A DNA stretch of 64,000 nucleotides from Syngnathus acus (Eukaryota > Chordata > Actinopteri > Syngnathiformes > Syngnathidae): positions 1,741,476 to 1,805,475 of the forward strand of contig NC_051089.1 of NCBI RefSeq assembly GCF_901709675.1. The letters run 5' to 3'. Within the stretch, counting starts at the first letter, position 1; each line of letters starts with the position of its first letter. This document shows, in pieces, positions 61,311 through 64,000 of this stretch. A program made the translations under genes and the position numbers. The notes beneath the pieces were generated by a model. That model was not told where the DNA came from. It did no database searches and worked only from the letters and a program-made list of their open reading frames with translations.

Positions 61311-64000
61311 AGGCTGTGCTGCATTTGAATAAGTCCCAGCACTCGCCGTAGTCAAAATACCATCTAACAAAGACCCGTGACGTTATTGCGATGAGTTACG
61401 TGACAAAATCCACTCTTTGTGCTACTTTGCAATCCTCGGTTGTGAAACTTTTTCGTATTGTGATCGGGCTGTGTGTATGTCCATGTGCGTGTGTGTGTGT
61501 GTTTTCGAGGCCTCTCTGGAGTCCATTAATCCCAAATCTAACAGATTTACTGCATAGGCAGTCTTTGATGTGCGCCGAATCCCTCTCCAGGCAGCTTCCA
61601 GAATATTCACTAGCCTTTCTCTTGTCGGGAATAGATTGTTTAGTTTTAGCTGTGAGTGTCCAGCAGGATGGCAGCCGCCATGTTATGATTCAAAATCCAG
61701 GTGTCCTTTCACCACTGCTACTGTGATCTGTAATTTTACATCACTGATCTCTTTTAATCCCATTCTTATTTCATGTAAGATTTATAATCTTTGACCCTAA
61801 TCTCACATGGAATCGGGCAGCATGAAAAGAACTCAATTGTTTTCTCACTTTCAAATTCCGTGCGGTCCTTTTTCAGAGAAAATGACCGTCTTCAAGCCGC
61901 CCGGACCGGATCAGAATTTATTACGATATATTTCCATTTATTGGTGTTTTTATTGCAGCAGCCAGGACTTTAACCCTGCTCATTTTGAAGCCATTATACC
62001 CCAGAGTCAAGCAAGATGGAGATGCAAAGAAAGTATAAAGTAGATAGTGAGATGGAAAATACATTTGTATTTGAAATGATTATCCCCCCCTGGTGGGCAG
62101 GCTAATTGAGCATTATTACATTCCGGTGCATTCCTGTTCTTTTAATCTAATCACACTTCTAAGCAGACGAGTGAGTGTTTTGTGTTTATCCATCCCGAGA
62201 TGCAAGCAACCAGTGTCTAGACTGCAAACAGCAATTTGGCTGTGGCACCGAGAAACATCAATGCTAAAGCAATGCCACTAAAACACTAAGCATGTTTCTC
62301 AGTCTCTTTGCAAGTGCTGAGTGCAGTGACAGACAGATGGCGATAGGCGGAGGAGAAGCAGGAAAAAAAAAAAAGACAGGTTGGCAGAGCTCACTGTGGC
62401 TAATACATCCAAAGTGTGTCAGTTAGCTCTCTAAATGTGTTAGGCCCCAGGGTTGAGAAAGCCAACACCATCGACTCAACCTTCCTCTCGCCACCTTTTC
62501 ACTTAACCTCTGTTGTAATTCCGCCAATATCCTTAAGGGACCGTCATTCTTGTTCATTGGCAGGAATAATCAAATGCCGACATACTGGTGGACAGTTTTC
62601 TTATTATTGGTAGTCTCATGAGGATGTGTGCCGAACGATTGTCAGCAATGCCAGTAATGGCATATTAATCTAACGTGTTTTGGAGTAACCACGTACGTTA
62701 AATAAACACTGGCAAAATCGGTTGTCATTTTTTTTTGTTGCAGCGGTATTATAATCTAAAATGTGATTGATCATTTAGTTTCACTGCTGTACATTAATTC
62801 TTAAGATGTTACAGAATGTAGTAGATGGTAGAATTTTATGAGACTGTAGCAAAATTCCCCCTTCCAAATAAAGCAGTCTGTCTCAGGAAGTAAAGTGACC
62901 TTCTGAAAATTGAAAGGCTACCTTGTTCAAAATGGATTGCCCTAATGTTCTTGCAGCCTCATAACACACATTCTTGTTTTGCTCTAGCCTGGTGTGAGGA
63001 ATGACGATTGACTTTTTAGATGCCCGACGTAACGATTGCAGTTTGAAAAGAAAATATTCATATGCAAAAATTGACACCGTAACACCGAAACCGTACGTTC
63101 CATCCATCAAGTCTATGTTGGTACCCTGCTGAAGGTCACGTCTAACACCGATCAATATTGATACGTTCCAACCCTGCATGTGTGTGGTGTTGCATTACAG
63201 TGACGATTCTGGAACGAGGAATATGAAGCACTCCTAATCCTGCTAAAGCAGTACACATGGGGATGATTACTTGCACAAAGCCATGGCACCCGCGGTTGTT
63301 CAAACCCTTTTGTTCAAAAGAGAGCGACAAACAGAAAGGCAGACGGGGAACAAGCATAAAAGAAAATGATTTAATTCACTCAGTCAGACAAGATTGCGTC
63401 ACGTCTAGAAGAGCTTCGTTTTGTATGGCTCGGCTGAATAAAAACCCCATGCGGAGTTTGGAAACCAGACAGATGCGCCCTATAGTTTCCTATTCCATAC
63501 TCGGCCCATACTTATCGCTCTCTCTTGAGGATCTTTTTTGACTCGACTAAAATAGTTCCAGTGTCGATGTGGTGTAAAAAGGTTGTGAGATGACTGACAG
63601 CGAATTTGACTTTTGCTAAGTATACCAATATACACTGTGAGGGTGTCACGCCGTGACCAAAAGCAGAAAAAGAAAGCGCTCACTCATTTGCGTGTGCAAA
63701 CAGTAATAGTAAGAAATAAGTCATGATGCAGGCAAGCTGTGCTGTTTATGTTGCTCATGACTGAGCACGCTGAGTTGCACACAATAAAGCCGAGGCACAT
63801 GCACACTTGCTATATTAAGATGACAATCTGCTATAAACTCCAGCTAAAGGGATGAATACACAGACACGCACAAAAAAGAAGGGAAAAAAAGAGCAAGGCG
63901 GTCCAGAAGCATCCCCTGCCACGGTGCAATCCCCCATGTCCTAATTACACAGGCTTAGAGGAAGCGACGGATTAGCTACTGATTCACCACGCTTCTCGCC

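Larger units (their letters stand above)
33430..64000 (+). other. pcdh17: pcdh17 transcription unit, truncated at the right edge
   Basis: This is the span of the only recognisable gene. It has a CpG-rich promoter and 5' leader, an intron in the 5' UTR, coding exons 1 to 3 joined by GT-AG introns, and a third coding intron that leaves the window. The left limit is the start of the CpG-rich region, not a mapped transcription start. The order (one very large first coding exon with the whole ectodomain and membrane helix, then small cytoplasmic exons) is the standard layout of non-clustered delta protocadherins. The final coding exon was looked for between 51533 and 64000 and was not found, so the 3' UTR and polyadenylation site are also missing. 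Confidence 0.9.
51533..64000 (+). other. pcdh17: pcdh17 intron 3, left part
   Basis: This is intronic DNA from the GTGAGT donor to the window edge. It holds a possible mariner end (52522), a GT microsatellite (52879-52911), a minus-oriented hAT end (53460-53602), an inverted hAT MITE (54981-55273), a second hAT-like end (57325-57420), a Tigger-like end (57952), LINE-like scraps and several unique AT-rich blocks that resemble conserved non-coding DNA. The PCDH17 C-terminal exon is not present. Confidence 0.85.

Noticed and set aside
1-64000. Bacterial-style operons, ribosome binding sites, insertion sequences or phage genes
   Set aside because: The window is vertebrate genomic DNA with spliced genes and fish repeats; such features do not apply and none was seen.

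Overview
The window is vertebrate, and most likely teleost, genomic DNA: AT-rich, intron-bearing, and carrying short DNA transposons, L2-type LINE tails and microsatellites of kinds common in ray-finned fish. The exact species cannot be told from the sequence. Only one protein-coding gene can be supported with confidence: a protocadherin-17 orthologue (pcdh17, delta-2 non-clustered protocadherin) on the plus strand.

Layout. Positions 1 to about 33,420 are an upstream gene desert holding two TA-flanked MITEs (1691-1859 and 12027-12231), two L2-like LINE tails, a homopolymer and microsatellite cluster at 28.2-29.4 kb, a few exon-like islands that I could not identify, and several blocks that look like conserved non-coding elements. 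A CpG-rich promoter and 5' leader follow at about 33.43-34.29 kb. A GT-AG intron inside the 5' UTR (34288-35006) leads to the second leader segment, which has two short upstream ORFs, and then to the start codon at 35311.

pcdh17 coding layout. Exon 1 (35311-37806) encodes 832 residues: signal peptide, six cadherin repeats, the transmembrane helix and the first cytoplasmic conserved block. Intron 1 is 13.3 kb. Exon 2 (51116-51174) and exon 3 (51360-51532), separated by a 185-bp intron, encode the next 77 residues including the second conserved cytoplasmic block. Exon 3 ends in phase 1 at a good donor. The last coding exon, expected to hold roughly 250 residues, is not in the window, so the gene runs off the right edge.

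Introns 1 and 3 carry three related hAT-type MITEs at 45.3, 50.5 and 55.0 kb, with 8-bp target duplications centred on a TCTAGA-like core, plus other transposon ends. I found no new multi-gene system. The points most worth checking are a possible read-through isoform of pcdh17, the 5' UTR splice and uORFs, the related MITE families, and several isolated exon-like segments.
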